In this document: positions 43,770-56,171 of the stretch, piece by piece
How positions within the stretch are numbered: the stretch's first letter is position 1
How the letters are laid out: each line of letters opens with the position of its first letter
Assembly (NCBI GenBank): GCA_003952965.2
Contig: CM025852.1
Coordinates: 13,220,597 to 13,284,596 of the forward strand
Length of the DNA stretch: 64,000 nt
Direction of reading: 5' to 3'
Origin: Morella rubra
Lineage: Eukaryota > Streptophyta > Magnoliopsida > Fagales > Myricaceae
The notes under the pieces: generated by a model
Told to the model about the DNA's origin: nothing
Seen by the model: only the letters and a program-made list of their open reading frames with translations
Databases searched by the model: none
Translations under genes and position numbers: made by a program

Positions 43770-44988
43770 AGAACTTGGCTATTGGCTTTTGTTCACAATC
43801 GATATTTTGATGATTTCAATAAATAGATTAAGTTTACAAAATAGACATCTTCAAAGACAGACATTTTTTTATCAAAGACCCAAAGACAAGAAGATTGAAG
43901 ATTAAGAAGATGTAAGGAGCTCAAAAGTAAAAATTCATACAATGAGTTCAAAAGTGAAGATTCAAGACCATAGGGTACCTTGTAACTCTAGTTTCACTTT
44001 TACAAGGAATTGAATTACACTTGCTTTTTTTCAAATCGTGCATAATCTTTCTTATGACAAGTTTGATAACCAAAATGCGTGTTAAGTGTTTTCAAATCAT
44101 CCATATATAAACTCTCAAACCTTAGTTATACTTTTAAAGAGTTGGTTTTTTAAATTTGGTTTTCAAAATGTCAAAAACGGACTTTTTAATTGTAGCGGTC
44201 TATGTAATGATCTGTAGCAGTTGACCTTTACATAAAACGGTCGACTGGCTATAGCGGTTGATGAAAATGCTCTATAGAGGTCGACCTATTTGCGTAGGAC
44301 AACGGCTAGTTGTAGCGGTCGACCAGTTCATGATAGCAGTTGACCGGTACAATGATAAAATTCAGATCGACCTCTAACAGCTAGAAACAAAGAGAATGAT
44401 CATATATCATTTCTATAACTTGAGAAAGATCTTAAACCTTCTTATTCATATTCTTCATATCATTCACACAAATTACACTTTCATATCCTTGTCATTGTAT
44501 GAAGCAAAAAAGATAGAGTTTTCCATTATCTTATCCACTCTTTGAGAGAGTTAAATACTTGTATCTTCTTATTCATAAAAGGTGATTCCTTTAGTGCGGG
44601 TTATTCACTAAAGAATGAGTTTAAAAATGACATATCTCAAGCTCGGTTGGGTTGTAAATGTTGAGCTTGAGAAAACACTAGTAAGGTTCTCTAATACTTG
44701 AAAGCTAGAGTCTACTCTATTTGGAAGATAGTGAGAAACCTCAAGGCTTGGAAAGAAGCTTGAGGGTTGGATGTAGGCGGGGTTTGTTAAACCACCTAAA
44801 AATCTCATGTTTGCTTCTCTAACCCTACTCTTTACATTTAACACTTATTTACTTGTTGTATTAATATTTGCTTAATACTTTTGCTAAATTATCTTTTACT
44901 TTGCAAACACTATTTTTAGGAATTAAAACCGAAGAAGTTTGGAAACTTAATTTACCGCCCTCTTGGATTACCTTAATCCTAGGAATTA
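43770..44988 (+). repeat. Putative Ty1/copia LTR
   Basis: The left part has TTGGCTTTTG and TTTTGATGATTTCAA, and the right end reads ACCGCCCTCTTGGATTACCTTAATCCTAGGAATTACA followed by TTGGCATCTAA, a degenerate primer-binding site. The interior has several copies of a GCGGTCGACC-like word (44200-44350). The layout is that of a long plant copia LTR. Boundaries are approximate and no internal region follows. Confidence 0.5.
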
Positions 44989-45243
44989 CATTGGCATCTA
45001 ATGTGGTTGTCTTAACATTATGACACTGTCAAGTGGGTTGCAAAAAATTTTAGGGGTAAGTCTCTGCTACGTATAACTAGAAGATTAATTATGACAAATT
45101 TGATATTCCACATTTAAAAGGAAAAAAATATGCATTTGCATGGAATCTTCCTAGAAGGATTGTGCAGATTCTTAATGATATTATATTTGATGTTAAGGGA
45201 AACTCGATATCTTCAAGGCACTTTCCCCTTCCCTGTTAAATGT

Positions 45244-45251
45244 GAGCTGGT
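45244..45251. repeat. 8-bp target-site duplication, left side of MITE
   Basis: GAGCTGGT, repeated exactly at 45891-45898. Confidence 0.85.
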
Positions 45252-45890
45252 TAAAGGCGAGTACCGGAATGGATGGAATCAGAATAGCCTATTCCGATTC
45301 CAGTTTCGGTAGTTACCAGAATCAAATATTTGCTTCTGGTTCCATTTCGATAAATACTGGAATGGAACCGGAATGGAAATTTCCCGGTTTCCTTATGTGG
45401 GCTTTTTTGGCTAGATTTTTTTTTAGACCTTAAAGCATTTTGTGCTAGAATTTTGTACAAATTGTTTTATTATACATCATAAATTAACAATAAATAAAAT
45501 GTAACATAACTATTCATCTAAATTTAAAATAAACATTCATCTAAAATAAAGTTACAACATTCTAAAATTATGGCATAAAAAAAAGTTTGAGCCTTTTTAA
45601 AATTACAACGTTTTAAACCCTATCTAAATAAATAAATATTCACTCAAAATCTAAAGTAAAGTTATAAGGTTTTGAGCCATATTTTTATTAAAATAAAAAA
45701 AAAAAAAAAAAAAAAAAGTGGAACTGGAAATTCCGCTAATTCTACATGAATTTCCGGTTCCGGTTCCGATTCCGAAAAATACAAAAAATTACATTCCGAT
45801 TCCGATATATGCCGTAACCAGAACCGGAATTATGGTATCGGAATCGGAACCTAGAATTCCGATATTGGGCGGAATTTTGGCTCACCCTTA
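45252..45890. mobile_element. hAT-type MITE (nonautonomous)
   Basis: The 639-bp element is flanked by perfect 8-bp duplications GAGCTGGT. It starts TAAAGGCGAG, and the reverse complement of its end is TAAGGGTGAGC, a hAT-like terminus. Both ends are packed with variants of GGAATCGGAACCGG in inverted orientation. It has no coding capacity and contains a run of A at about 45689-45717. Eight-base duplications are diagnostic for hAT elements, so it was probably mobilised in trans by a hAT transposase. Confidence 0.85.
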
Positions 45891-45898
45891 GAGCTGGT
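45891..45898. repeat. 8-bp target-site duplication, right side of MITE
   Basis: GAGCTGGT, identical to 45244-45251. Confidence 0.85.
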
Positions 45899-47271
45899 TT
45901 CTGAATATGGGGTTCAGTGATGCCACACTGTCGGAGGCAGTGACAAAGTCAATAATTAACTATTAGGAAGGCCACTTTCATGAAAAAGATTTTTTGAGGG
46001 GTCAAAATGAAAAAATTATAAAAATAAAAAAAATCCGTTAAAAAGGGTAAATAATATGCGATTAAAAAACTGTAAATAATATGTGATGCAATTTGAAATT
46101 TCTTTTCTAAAATTAGGTTAAAAAAGTGAGGACGAGTTTTTTCTTTGACATGACCATGTGAGCTACCTGTGCCTTTATTTCAACTTCACCTACTTTTTTA
46201 TCTAAAGTAGCAGAACATAAAGCTAATAACCGAGCTACTTTTGCCAAGGAGTCTATTAATTGCGAATACAAAAAAAAATTAATTAATGTAAGATTAAATA
46301 TTTATTAGAAAACAAACAACCATGAACAATATAATTCTTAAAGGCACACAGATCATTTGTAATTTTCTGTCCGAATTGTGTAATACAATTTAGAGAGAGA
46401 TAGACATTATAGATAGACCCCACACCATTTAATGTTGTCCATATAAAATTTTGGGCAACATGAACCTTACAATAGAGTCAACTTATTGTGTCTATTTCTC
46501 TCCAAATTGCACCATGCAATTCGGACAGAGAAATCTAGAGAATCTTAATCTATTCCCAATAAGTGTGGTCATTAGAGATCCAGTTTTAGTTTTTCAGACT
46601 AAAGTATGTACTATCACTGAATGTAATAGATAAGTATTGAGTTTGGTTCATTTATTATTCAAGTTTAAATTTGTGTTCAAATTTAGGTCCTTTATTAAAT
46701 GAACTGGACTCAAGCGGTTCATGAACAGAGTATATGGTTGTTTGCATAACTGTACCTATATATATATATATATATATATATTTGAGCATGTTTTGTCAGT
46801 CCCACTCTAGTCATATATATTCTTTTCCAAACAGAAATTGTTGGGAATTTGTAGGTTCGTGGGTCTCACTTATAATCTCCCTCTTGTTGGCTTTTTTTAA
46901 TTCCTGATGTGTTTGGGGATTCACTTCACTAGGGTTTTTTATGAACATGTTGTGCTTATGGCATACCAATCAGGAGCAAGATTATAATTATGCTTATAAG
47001 TGTCACTTCCAGTGAAGAGTTTACTTGGAAATTCTAGGTTTGTGAGAGTGCTAGTAATGAATTTGTGTGTCTAAATTTGTTTAGAAGAAAGAAAATCAGA
47101 AATTAATATCTGTTTTTTTTTTCAAGTGTGATTTTATGCTGCATTGTCTATGGAATTATAGAAAGTAATTACGGCGATCATAATATAGTAATTTTCTTTT
47201 GTTGCATTTTGTACCTGCTTTCATGTCAAAGGATAAAGATATTTTAAGATTTAAGGGGAAGTTCGTGCTGC
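45899..47271. other. Intergenic region upstream of the CobW gene
   Basis: No supported gene. It contains a (TA)n microsatellite at 46757-46781. It also has an inverted pair around TCTGTCCGAATTG (about 46368) and CAATTCGGACAGAGA (about 46518), separated by about 120 bp. Confidence 0.6.
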
Positions 47272-47279
47272 TATAAATA
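47272..47279 (+). promoter_or_regulatory. TATA box of the CobW gene
   Basis: TATAAATA lies 82 bp upstream of the ATG at 47361, a plausible distance for a plant core promoter with a short 5' leader. Confidence 0.55.
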
Positions 47280-47360
47280 CATGGGGTTTTAAACTCTAGC
47301 TCTAGGGTTTATAGGACCTCTCTACGGTCTTCGAAACCCTCTACTCTTTCTCCTCCAAAA

Positions 47361-50300
47361 ATGGCAATCAGGTTCCTTAGTTCCAGAACATCAGCCAAGA
47401 ACCTCAACCAACTACTCAAGCCCCGCTTCCAAGATGCCCCTCCAGTTTTCCAAGTTCTCAGAAACCTTCACGCATTTGTTTCCCGCGATTTCAACAAATC
47501 TCCTCCCGGAAACTCCAGGGGCTTCGTCTCCGCTCCAGACTACAGGCTCGATGAAGCCGGTGTTGCTGCTCTCGGTCTCGATAACCGCGTTCCAGCTACC
47601 GTAATCACCGGTTTTCTCGGTTCCGGAAAGGTTCGTCTTGTTCGTCTTTTAATCAAACGAATCTGTAGTAGAATATTCATTTCCTGTGGCAAGATTGGCT
47701 GGTGAAATCCCTGTGACCAAACAGGGCATTTATGTTGAGAAATGGATTCTAATGTTTGGAGCAGTAATCAATGATCATTAGGGTAATGTTGAATGTTCAG
47801 TCTTTGCTGTAGCTAATTGAAGTGAATGCAGTCCTGTACCTATAGGCTCTTTCTATGGGCGTAATTTCTAGGAAAGAATCCTACCATAGAGAACTTGAAT
47901 AAAAACGACAATCTTTTATTGCATATTTTGTGAAAAAAGAAATGGCAGATTTTATGGCCTAAGCAAAGATATTAAGTTTGATTATTGACCTTTGCTGCTA
48001 CATACTCAAATTGTATAATGCCATACAATGCAGACGACTCTCCTCAATCATATTCTTACATCTCAACACGGCAAGCGAATTGCTGTCATAGAGAATGAGG
48101 TATTGAAAGTTTTCTTCGCACTTGTAATAATGTACCGCTGCTTTGCTTTTTCCTTGCGTTACTTTCCTTTCCTCCGTAAAATAATATTTTTGAAAAGGCT
48201 TTCATTGAAGTGAGATTGATAATAGGTCTCTATAGGTTTTTAGCTGCCAGTATTGACATGACCATCTTTATATTGGCTAATGTAAGCTGTCATCAGAAGT
48301 CATTTGGCTTTGACATCAAGGTTAAGTCTTGCTTAGACATTGGATTTGAAATTCGTGAGATGTGATTTGAGGTTGTTGCTGTCCTTGGGATTGAAATGCG
48401 AGTGACAATCTTTTACACCCATTATGAAGCAAACAGCAGTATGCATCTGGTTTGGAGGTTGGATCTAATAGTGTTTAGCAGTTGGAAGTATGTATGATCC
48501 AAATGATACACTTTCTAGTTTATAGAAGAAAAGAAGTCGCTCTGCTATTCTTCAAAACATCAGATGAGTTACTGTATTGTTCCTTTGCAAATAATTTCTC
48601 ATATTTTTTTAGAGAATTTTCTCAATTTTCAGCAATTTGTAAGGAAGAAGAAAAAGAAGTTTACTGTGGAAGATGCACAATTCTTTCATTTACAATGAAG
48701 AAGGCAAAAGAAAACTATTGTATGTGTAATCAAGATTGAAATCGAATAATGATCAATTCTTTTAAGATGGATAATTGACAAATTCTGATCAATTTTTTAA
48801 GATGGATTATGCATTAGTCATAACTCCACCAGTTATGAAATGAGGGTTTGCAAGATCTTTTTTAGATTTGGATTTGATAGAATACTAATCATAGGTACAC
48901 GTACAGCATAGTTTGGCATGGTAAACTACATGGACTACTCATAGATGTAACTTCTAGATTGGTAGAACACCTAGCTGCAATACACGTATGCTTTGACTTG
49001 TCTTGCAGCTTACAAAATTTTGAATACACACTCTTTTTATTTGAAAGAATTGGTTTAGATATATTTTGGGGTCTTATGGGCCTCTTTTGCTTTTTTTTCC
49101 TTCCTCCTAGAGATTTTTTACATATTTTGATTGGCTGAGCATTTTTGGCCATAGAGCATTCTGGTGGTTCTTGTTCTTATTATCTCTGAATACTGTCAGT
49201 GCAGTTTGGTGAAGTAGATATTGATGGATCATTGGTTGCTAGTCACTCCTCTGTGTCTGAAGACATTATCATGGTCAATAATGGTTGCCTATGCTGTACT
49301 GTGCGAGGAGACCTTGTAAAAATGCTTTTGAAGTTGGTCAAGGAAAAACGAGACAGATTTGATCATATTATTGTAGAAACAACTGGTATGTTATGTTGGT
49401 AACTTCTGATGCAAGCTCTCAGTTATTTCCTGTGCAAGGGAGAAAGGAAGAGAGAAGACCTTTGGGGGGGGGGGGAGGTAATGGTGTTGTTATATGTTTT
49501 TCCTTAAATTTAGGGCTGCGTTTTCTCAAGCTAAAATGGAGAAAATGGGTAAACATTTTGCGGTCAAAACCATTACAAGACAAGCCATTTGTTTCCAATT
49601 GGCTGGTGGAGACAATAAAGTAATGTCCAAAATGATTTCTGCTGTTTGGATGTACCAAAAATCTTCATTGATCGGAAGCTGAAAACATGTATATCTCCAG
49701 ATACTGCGACCAAGAAGGCAAGAAATAAAGACAACCTTACACAAACCCACCAGGCCACATAACATATTTGTTCAGAGCAAAATGAGGCTGAAAAAATTAA
49801 AAACAATGCATCCACAATCTGTTAAAAAAGTTAGATGAAATTGGGGGTTGGAATGTAGAGGTTTTTATTGTTTTTTTAATTTTTTGTGGGGAGGTTGTGA
49901 TGGGGTGACGGTGTTATGAAGGGAGAGAAGGTGGAGGTGGAGTGTTGAAAGGGGTTGTGATGCTGGACTTTTTTCCTTTTCTTATGCAGGTGGTTTGACC
50001 GGTGTTTTACCTCCACAAAACTACTCATGAACACATGTTTTGGAATATGTTTTCAGCTGAATCAAACATAACTTTAGTTGAAAACATAAATACCTAGTGT
50101 AACTTCCTTGAAAATGAAGAGAGAATTTTTGTTGGGAAGAGTAGACTTTACCTTGTCAAATACAACCTATTGTACGCTTTACCCTCCAAACTAACACTCT
50201 TTGATAATTGACTTCCTTAAATTACCAATTTTTTATAATGTGTCCAATTGTTGAAGATATAGCTGTTGAGATTGTTGTATGGCATGTTGCTGATTTGTTA

Positions 50301-53300
50301 TCTATCTTACCAATGAGATCTCAGCTTAGGAGGTAATGTGCAAAACATTAGTAGTTTAAGGGGGTCAATTGCAAAGAGTGCTAGTTTGCGGACTCATTGC
50401 AAAAGGGAGTGATGGTTTAGTGTGACAAAATATAACTTTTCCTTTTTCTTTTTTCTTTTTTTTTCTGTTTTATTTTCTTCTTCTTTTTTTCTGTTTTATA
50501 AAACGAGTCACTTGAAAATATTTTTATCCCATGTAGTGTGTCTTCTTTTGGTACTGAAAAATTTTGAAACAACTTGTGTCATACCAAAGGGGGAATTATT
50601 TTCTGTCTTTGGATGTTAGTTAAAAAATGATATATAACATGGGAATTTGTCAAGTGCTTCAGGTACAGGTAGTGAGAGCGATCCTGTATCTTATTCATGG
50701 GGTCCTTTTTGCAGGCCTTGCTAAGCCAGCTCCTGTTATAGAAACTTTCTGTAGTGACGAACTGGTTTCACGTTATGTGAAACTAGATGGAGTTGTTACT
50801 TTGGTTGACTCCAAGCATGCCATGCAACATTTGAATGAAGTCAAACCAAGGTTTGTGGTGAATGAGGCAGTAGAACAAGTTGCCTATGCTGATCGTATTA
50901 TAGTTAACAAGGTGGGTTATATGATGCCTTACCTTGAAAAGCTGTGGTTCTAAGTTTTCTGTTAATCACCATTTCCATTGTGCTGTGGGAGTGTAATATT
51001 TCAAGTCCTATGTCTCTCCTCCCAAACAAATGATTTTTCATCTTAATTTTGGCAGATAGATTTGGTCAGCAAGGCTGAGTTGGAAATATTGACTGAGAAA
51101 ATCAAGGTATGGATTTCCATTTCACATGAGTGGCTCAGTTTCTTTACTATTTAGGGACAGGAATATAACAGAGGGGAGGGAAAATGTATAGAGATGGCAG
51201 AGGGAAAAGGTTCTCTTGGTCCTTTGCTGACCCAGTCCAAAAGATTCAGGGTGGTAGAAAGGAAAAATAAGGAAGATACGGGGGGTGGTTGCATAAGAAA
51301 AATGCAGTGTGCCCATTGGGGAAATTAGTCTGCGTGATTGCAGGTGTCAGATGTACATTTTGGATAAAAGGGGTGCAAGTTCTTTTTTCTTTGGTGCATG
51401 AAATTGCACTCATACATGACGTTCAAACACAAATACCATCAGACACACTCACTCTCACTCTTACACTCTTACTCTTAGTCCATGATTACATCACAGTTTA
51501 GTAATGTTCAATGATTGGTTCTGTTTCTGAATTATTCCCCAGTCATTCATTTCATAGGCAATGAAAAGATCATTGAAATATCAAGCTTTTTTAACATAGT
51601 ATTTAAAAAGTAAGCTCCAGCGCTAAATATTTCAAAACATTTTATCTAAATTCTCTATGAATCCTGTTTGTGTTATTAAGTGAACTACTAGGTTATTATT
51701 GAGTCCCAATTTGAAGTTTCTTTAAGTTGTGACTTGCTGGTGAAGTACTGTTTGTTTTTCCAAGTTTTGTGAGTCAAAGAATGATTAGATAATGTCTAAA
51801 TGACATCTTTTGGTCTTCAAACCTGCTTTTTCAACAATGTTTGTTTTCTACACTAAGGACTAATAGAGGTGAGGAATGTTGATTGAAGGACATATTCATC
51901 AGAGAAGAGATATTTGCTTTCTTCTGGCATCTCCATAGAGCTCTGTAGAACTGCCTATATTCGTATGAAACTCCATAAAACAAAGTCTGAAGTGTTTAGA
52001 GTAATTTCACATACTTGAATGGAGTTTGAAATAACAGATTGGTATTATGTCTTAGCAACTTGCCCTGTGTTTTTATTGCATCTGTTTAGCCTTTTACATT
52101 GAGTTACTTTGATCCCACCTCTCTTCTATTTTGGTGCATTGTTACCAGCATATCAATGGGATTGCACAAATTAAGCTTGCTAAGTTCGGGTCTGTTGACA
52201 TGGATTTTGTTCTTGGAGTTGGAGGATACGATCTTGAGAGGTCATAATCTAATCTGTTTTTGCCAATGGTCAAATCTCTTATCTATCTTTACTTGTAACA
52301 TTTATTTTTATATCCCTCTCTCAGTCTCTCTCTCAATCTGTGTTCGTGCATGTGTATTTTCCACTTCAGCACTGGCAAATTTCTAATGCACATTTCTAGC
52401 AGTAAAGTGTAAAGTCATCTTTGTTGGCATGTTAAACGACTTGATTTTGCAGAATTGATTCTGAAGTTCACGTAGATAGTTCTGGTTCCACTCCCCATCA
52501 ACATGAAAACGGACATGGTAGTGGCTTCTCTTTTCCTGTGTTTGTTTTTTGTTCTTTTCATTCCCTCTACCTTTTTATCGGTCAGCCATAGGTGGTTGAG
52601 TTTAATGGGAAAGACTGAAACAAAGGTGCAGTCGTGCAGATGATAATCAACTTTGAATTTGAATGACTTGGACTTCATTGTGTTCCAGCATCTGGCTCTT
52701 ATATTACATTGCAATGAGTCTTTCTTCTCTGATCAATTCTAGACACCCTTTATGAATTGCAATCGGGTATGGTAAGCTATATAGTGGTTAGTAGAATGCA
52801 GGTTTTCTTACATTGACCATTAGTATCTGGTTCTTCTTTCTTTTCCTGAACTTTGGTTCGTTGTTGAGAAGTTTGGCTCTTCCTTCTCATCTCGATGATG
52901 TTTGGAGAGTAAAAAAATATTTTTCTTGTATTAAGGTCTATGTCTCCTTTAATTTGTATGCACAGACATAAGGAAGTTGAAGGGTACATGTAGCCAGGCC
53001 AAAAAAAACAAAAGCAATTAGAGAACAGAAAAAATAAAGATCTCCAAACTGAAAAATACATATGGAGTACACTTATAATAAGTTTGATAATCAAGATGAT
53101 TTTATAATAGCTGGACCCATTATTTCATTGGCGCCTTCACTTTCCTTGGTTTTGGCCTGACAACTTTAGCTGGGCAATTGAAACATTTAGAATGCACAAA
53201 AGAAAAGGAAAATTAAGATAAGAAGCTGGTTGGGTTGGGCACTTTCCCTTCTCTGGTTGCCTTATATTACAGTGTTAATTGCTTCATTGTAATACTTTTG

Positions 53301-54860
53301 AGCTGCTGCATCATATCATATCATTGCCCTTTAATACGCTGTACTTTAGTTGTTCCTATGAACTTTGTGTTCTCCAGAGTGATTTCAAATTTCCCTCCGA
53401 TTGCATTTGAATCTGATTTTGGTAGGACATTGCAGAGCACCACAAAGGACATCATCATGATCATAAACATGATTCTGCTGTCTCTAGCATCAGTATTGTT
53501 TCCGAGGGGACTATTGATCTGGATGAGGTACTAAGTAGTATCATTTTCTTGTTTGTCTTTTGGTATTTTGTTCATGTATTTGGTTCAGATCATGGCCAGT
53601 TTAGGATCCTGAAGTCTTTCTTGAATCCATATGGCTTGAATTTCATACCTTGTAGTTGTAGCCATCTGGAAATTATTATTTAAATATTTGTAACTAGTTT
53701 TTTTAAAATATTTCCTGGGCAGTCTGTAACGGGATTCTTTTTCAAATCTTACAATCTTCCCTCTCTCTATCAACCCCTGACCCCAAAAAGAAAAACTGGA
53801 TTTCGGGTTAGTCTTTGATATAACACTGTAGGTACTGTAATATTACCATGTCAATAGAACAGTGATGTGAAAATATCGGTCCGAGGTTAGGTCAGAAGTT
53901 AAAGCTTATGCAAGAAACCTATGCTGAGAAGCGTCATAAGGATACCCTGATCTTTGAGATTCCTCTTGCAAGTAATTGGCCTCCTAAGAATCAGGATAAC
54001 TTGAAAGTATTAGAATTCATTTAGGAGAGACCTCTCCTCTTCCTCGTTTCTAATTTTCTGAAATGTGATTTTGGAGGATTCATAACATTAGGGCCTTTGG
54101 TTCCTTCATATGAAAGAAGGGGGAAAAAAACCTAGGGGAGAATGGAGCTCTGATTAACCCATGTCATACAGCGTTGAACTTCCGTTATTACACCATTCTT
54201 AAGCTTCAGACAAAAAGGGCATCTGGCGCAGATTGGAACTGTGTTAGATTTAGTAGGTTTGCTCCATGACCAACAGTGAAACTGCGAATTCCAACTTGTA
54301 TTAAGGGCAATGGGAATTGCTGCTATGTCTCCCCCATATGACAAGGGGTGGAAGGTAAGGTCTAGGTATCAATCTGGCAAAACCATGAACTGCAGTTTCC
54401 TCTTAAGAATTCAGAGCTCAAGCATTTGCTTTAGCATTTATGTTTTCCTTTATCAAACGAGATTTTACTTTTGTTTCGTGACTTTTGTGTCATTGTGGCT
54501 GTACCAGGTTGATGATTGGCTTGAAAGACTGATTGAAGAAAAGGGAGAGGACTTGTACAGAATGAAGGGTATCTTGTCTGTTACTGGTTCTGACCAGCGT
54601 TATGTTTTCCAGGTACTTACCCTACGCTTACAGTTTCTTAAACATCTGGATATAGGATTGCTTTTTGCTTGAATTTCTTTCTTTCTTTAATTTTGTCCTC
54701 CAATGGTGTTGTTTCCTTTCAGGGAGTGCATTCCACATTGGATGGCTGCCCAGGCAAAACGTGGGAACCACAAGAGAAGAGGATTAATAAGATGGTGTTC
54801 ATAGGAAGAAATTTGGACGAAACTGCCTTAAGAAAAGGTTTTAAAGGTTGTCTAGTGTGA
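47361..54860 (+). CDS. CobW/ZNG1-type G3E GTPase, 10 exons, 418 aa
   Basis: Exons: 47361-47630, 48034-48099, 49205-49385, 50715-50911, 51056-51106, 52149-52240, 52453-52517, 53436-53527, 54508-54612, 54723-54860. All introns are GT-AG and the exons join without a stop to 418 aa. The first ~60 residues are rich in Arg, Ser, Asn and Phe and poor in acidic residues, suggesting an organelle, probably mitochondrial, transit peptide. Seen are Walker A GFLGSGKTTL (84-93, split by intron 1), the metal-binding CLCC (140-143), ETTG (170-173), NKID (237-240), a His-rich stretch with 10 His in residues 301-319, and the CobW C-terminal domain with VHSTLDGCPGKTWEP. The family uses GTP to deliver metal ions; ZNG1 members pass zinc to methionine aminopeptidase. 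The metal and client of this protein are inferred only. It appears intact and single-copy here. Confidence 0.95.
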
Positions 54861-55669
54861 ATAACAGTGGGATGAATGCTGGCACACGGTATCAAAAGGT
54901 ACGTCTCAGAAGGTACATTGACCACTGCCTCTTTTTCTGAGTCGGCTTTCAGAGAAGAATTTCGTTTCATGTACATTACTCGTGCAATATATGTGAGAAC
55001 TGCCCTACGTACAAAACTGGGACCCACAGGTGGACCAATCACATGGTAGCGACTAAATCTTTGTATCCAATTTGCTCTTTTAAATTTGTTGGAGGTTTAG
55101 AGAATTCGGTTGTGTAAACTAACTTGCCAAAACTTTTATTTATTTTCTCTCTTGTTTTTTTGTTTTTGGTTTTTTTCAAGCAATCTGTTTCGTAGGACTC
55201 AATCAATACCCACAGATGTCGACATTCTACTCGAAAACAAGACCCTTGGCAAAAGCAAAAGACGTGCAAACCGAACCGAAGTTCTTTGGCTTCCAAAATA
55301 TTTAGGTCAAACCGATGCTTTGGCTTTGGTAATACAATAACTAAGCTAGGGTTAATGACATTTTTCGTCAACCTGAGGTTTTGATGTGACTTTACGTTTG
55401 GTCCGTCAGTCTATTAAAAAATTTAACAGAGCTCTACGTCACACTTAATTAAAAGATGACACGTCATTTTAGAGTCCATGTCATGTTAAATATTTTTTGA
55501 AAAAGAAAATAAAAAAATTAACAAAATCATAAAATATTACAAGTTTTAAAAAAAAACTTAATAGTAATGACATAGAAAATAAAAAATACAACTAATAACA
55601 AAACTACAAATAAAAAAATTTAAACAACAAAAAAACAACTAAAACTTCAACAACAAAAAAACCAACTAG
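54861..55669. other. 3' flank of the CobW gene, no other gene
   Basis: The start should contain the 3' UTR. From about 55350 the sequence is AT-rich and repeat-like (TTAATGACATTTTTCGTCAACCTGAGGTTTTGATGTG). A minus-strand open stretch at 55039-55371 has no recognisable motif. Confidence 0.5.
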
Positions 55670-55960
55670 CCTGCCGCAGCCACCTGCCCAGCGAGGGTGG
55701 TGGAGACCCGGGGACCACCCCCTTTCTTGGCTTGGTTGTGAGCCACCCCTCTGGGGTTCAATCCCTAGCTCTGGTGGTGTAGTGGTTGCGAGCCCTTGGG
55801 ACCTAGCGGGGTGGAACGCCCCTCTTTCAAGGTGTGATTTCTTGGGATGTCGGGGTTTCTATCCCTGTCATGGGTTGGGTCATAGTCATTGCACGAAGGG
55901 GTGGAAATAGGTGATAACCTCCTATGCTTGATAGATAAAAAGCATATTTATGCTTAAAAA
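55670..55960 (+). mobile_element. SINE-like repeat (tRNA-derived head)
   Basis: TAGTGGTTGCGAGCCC (about 55780) fits a polymerase III A box, and GGGTTTCTATCCC (about 55845) fits a B box at the usual spacing of 50-60 bases. Just upstream, GGGGTTCAATCCC (about 55755) is a second B-box-like word, which suggests a partial or dimeric unit. The body ends in CTTAAAAAAA near 55960. Target duplication not established. Confidence 0.5.
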
Positions 55961-56163
55961 AATTAATATGAATAAAAATGAACATACTTATAAATTAATT
56001 AGTTTGTCCTTAGAGAATAAGTAAGAAGTCTTTTCCGAGGCATCTATGTATTTGCTTTCACTGAGTACATAAAATTAGAAAAATAACACTTGACCTCCTT
56101 AAACTATAATCTCATTTACAATTTGCCTCTCAAACTACCACTCTTAGAATTGTTGCCTTCAAA

Positions 56164-56171
56164 CTAACAAC
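56164..56171. repeat. 8-bp target-site duplication, left side of hAT
   Basis: CTAACAAC, identical to 59900-59907. Confidence 0.92.
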
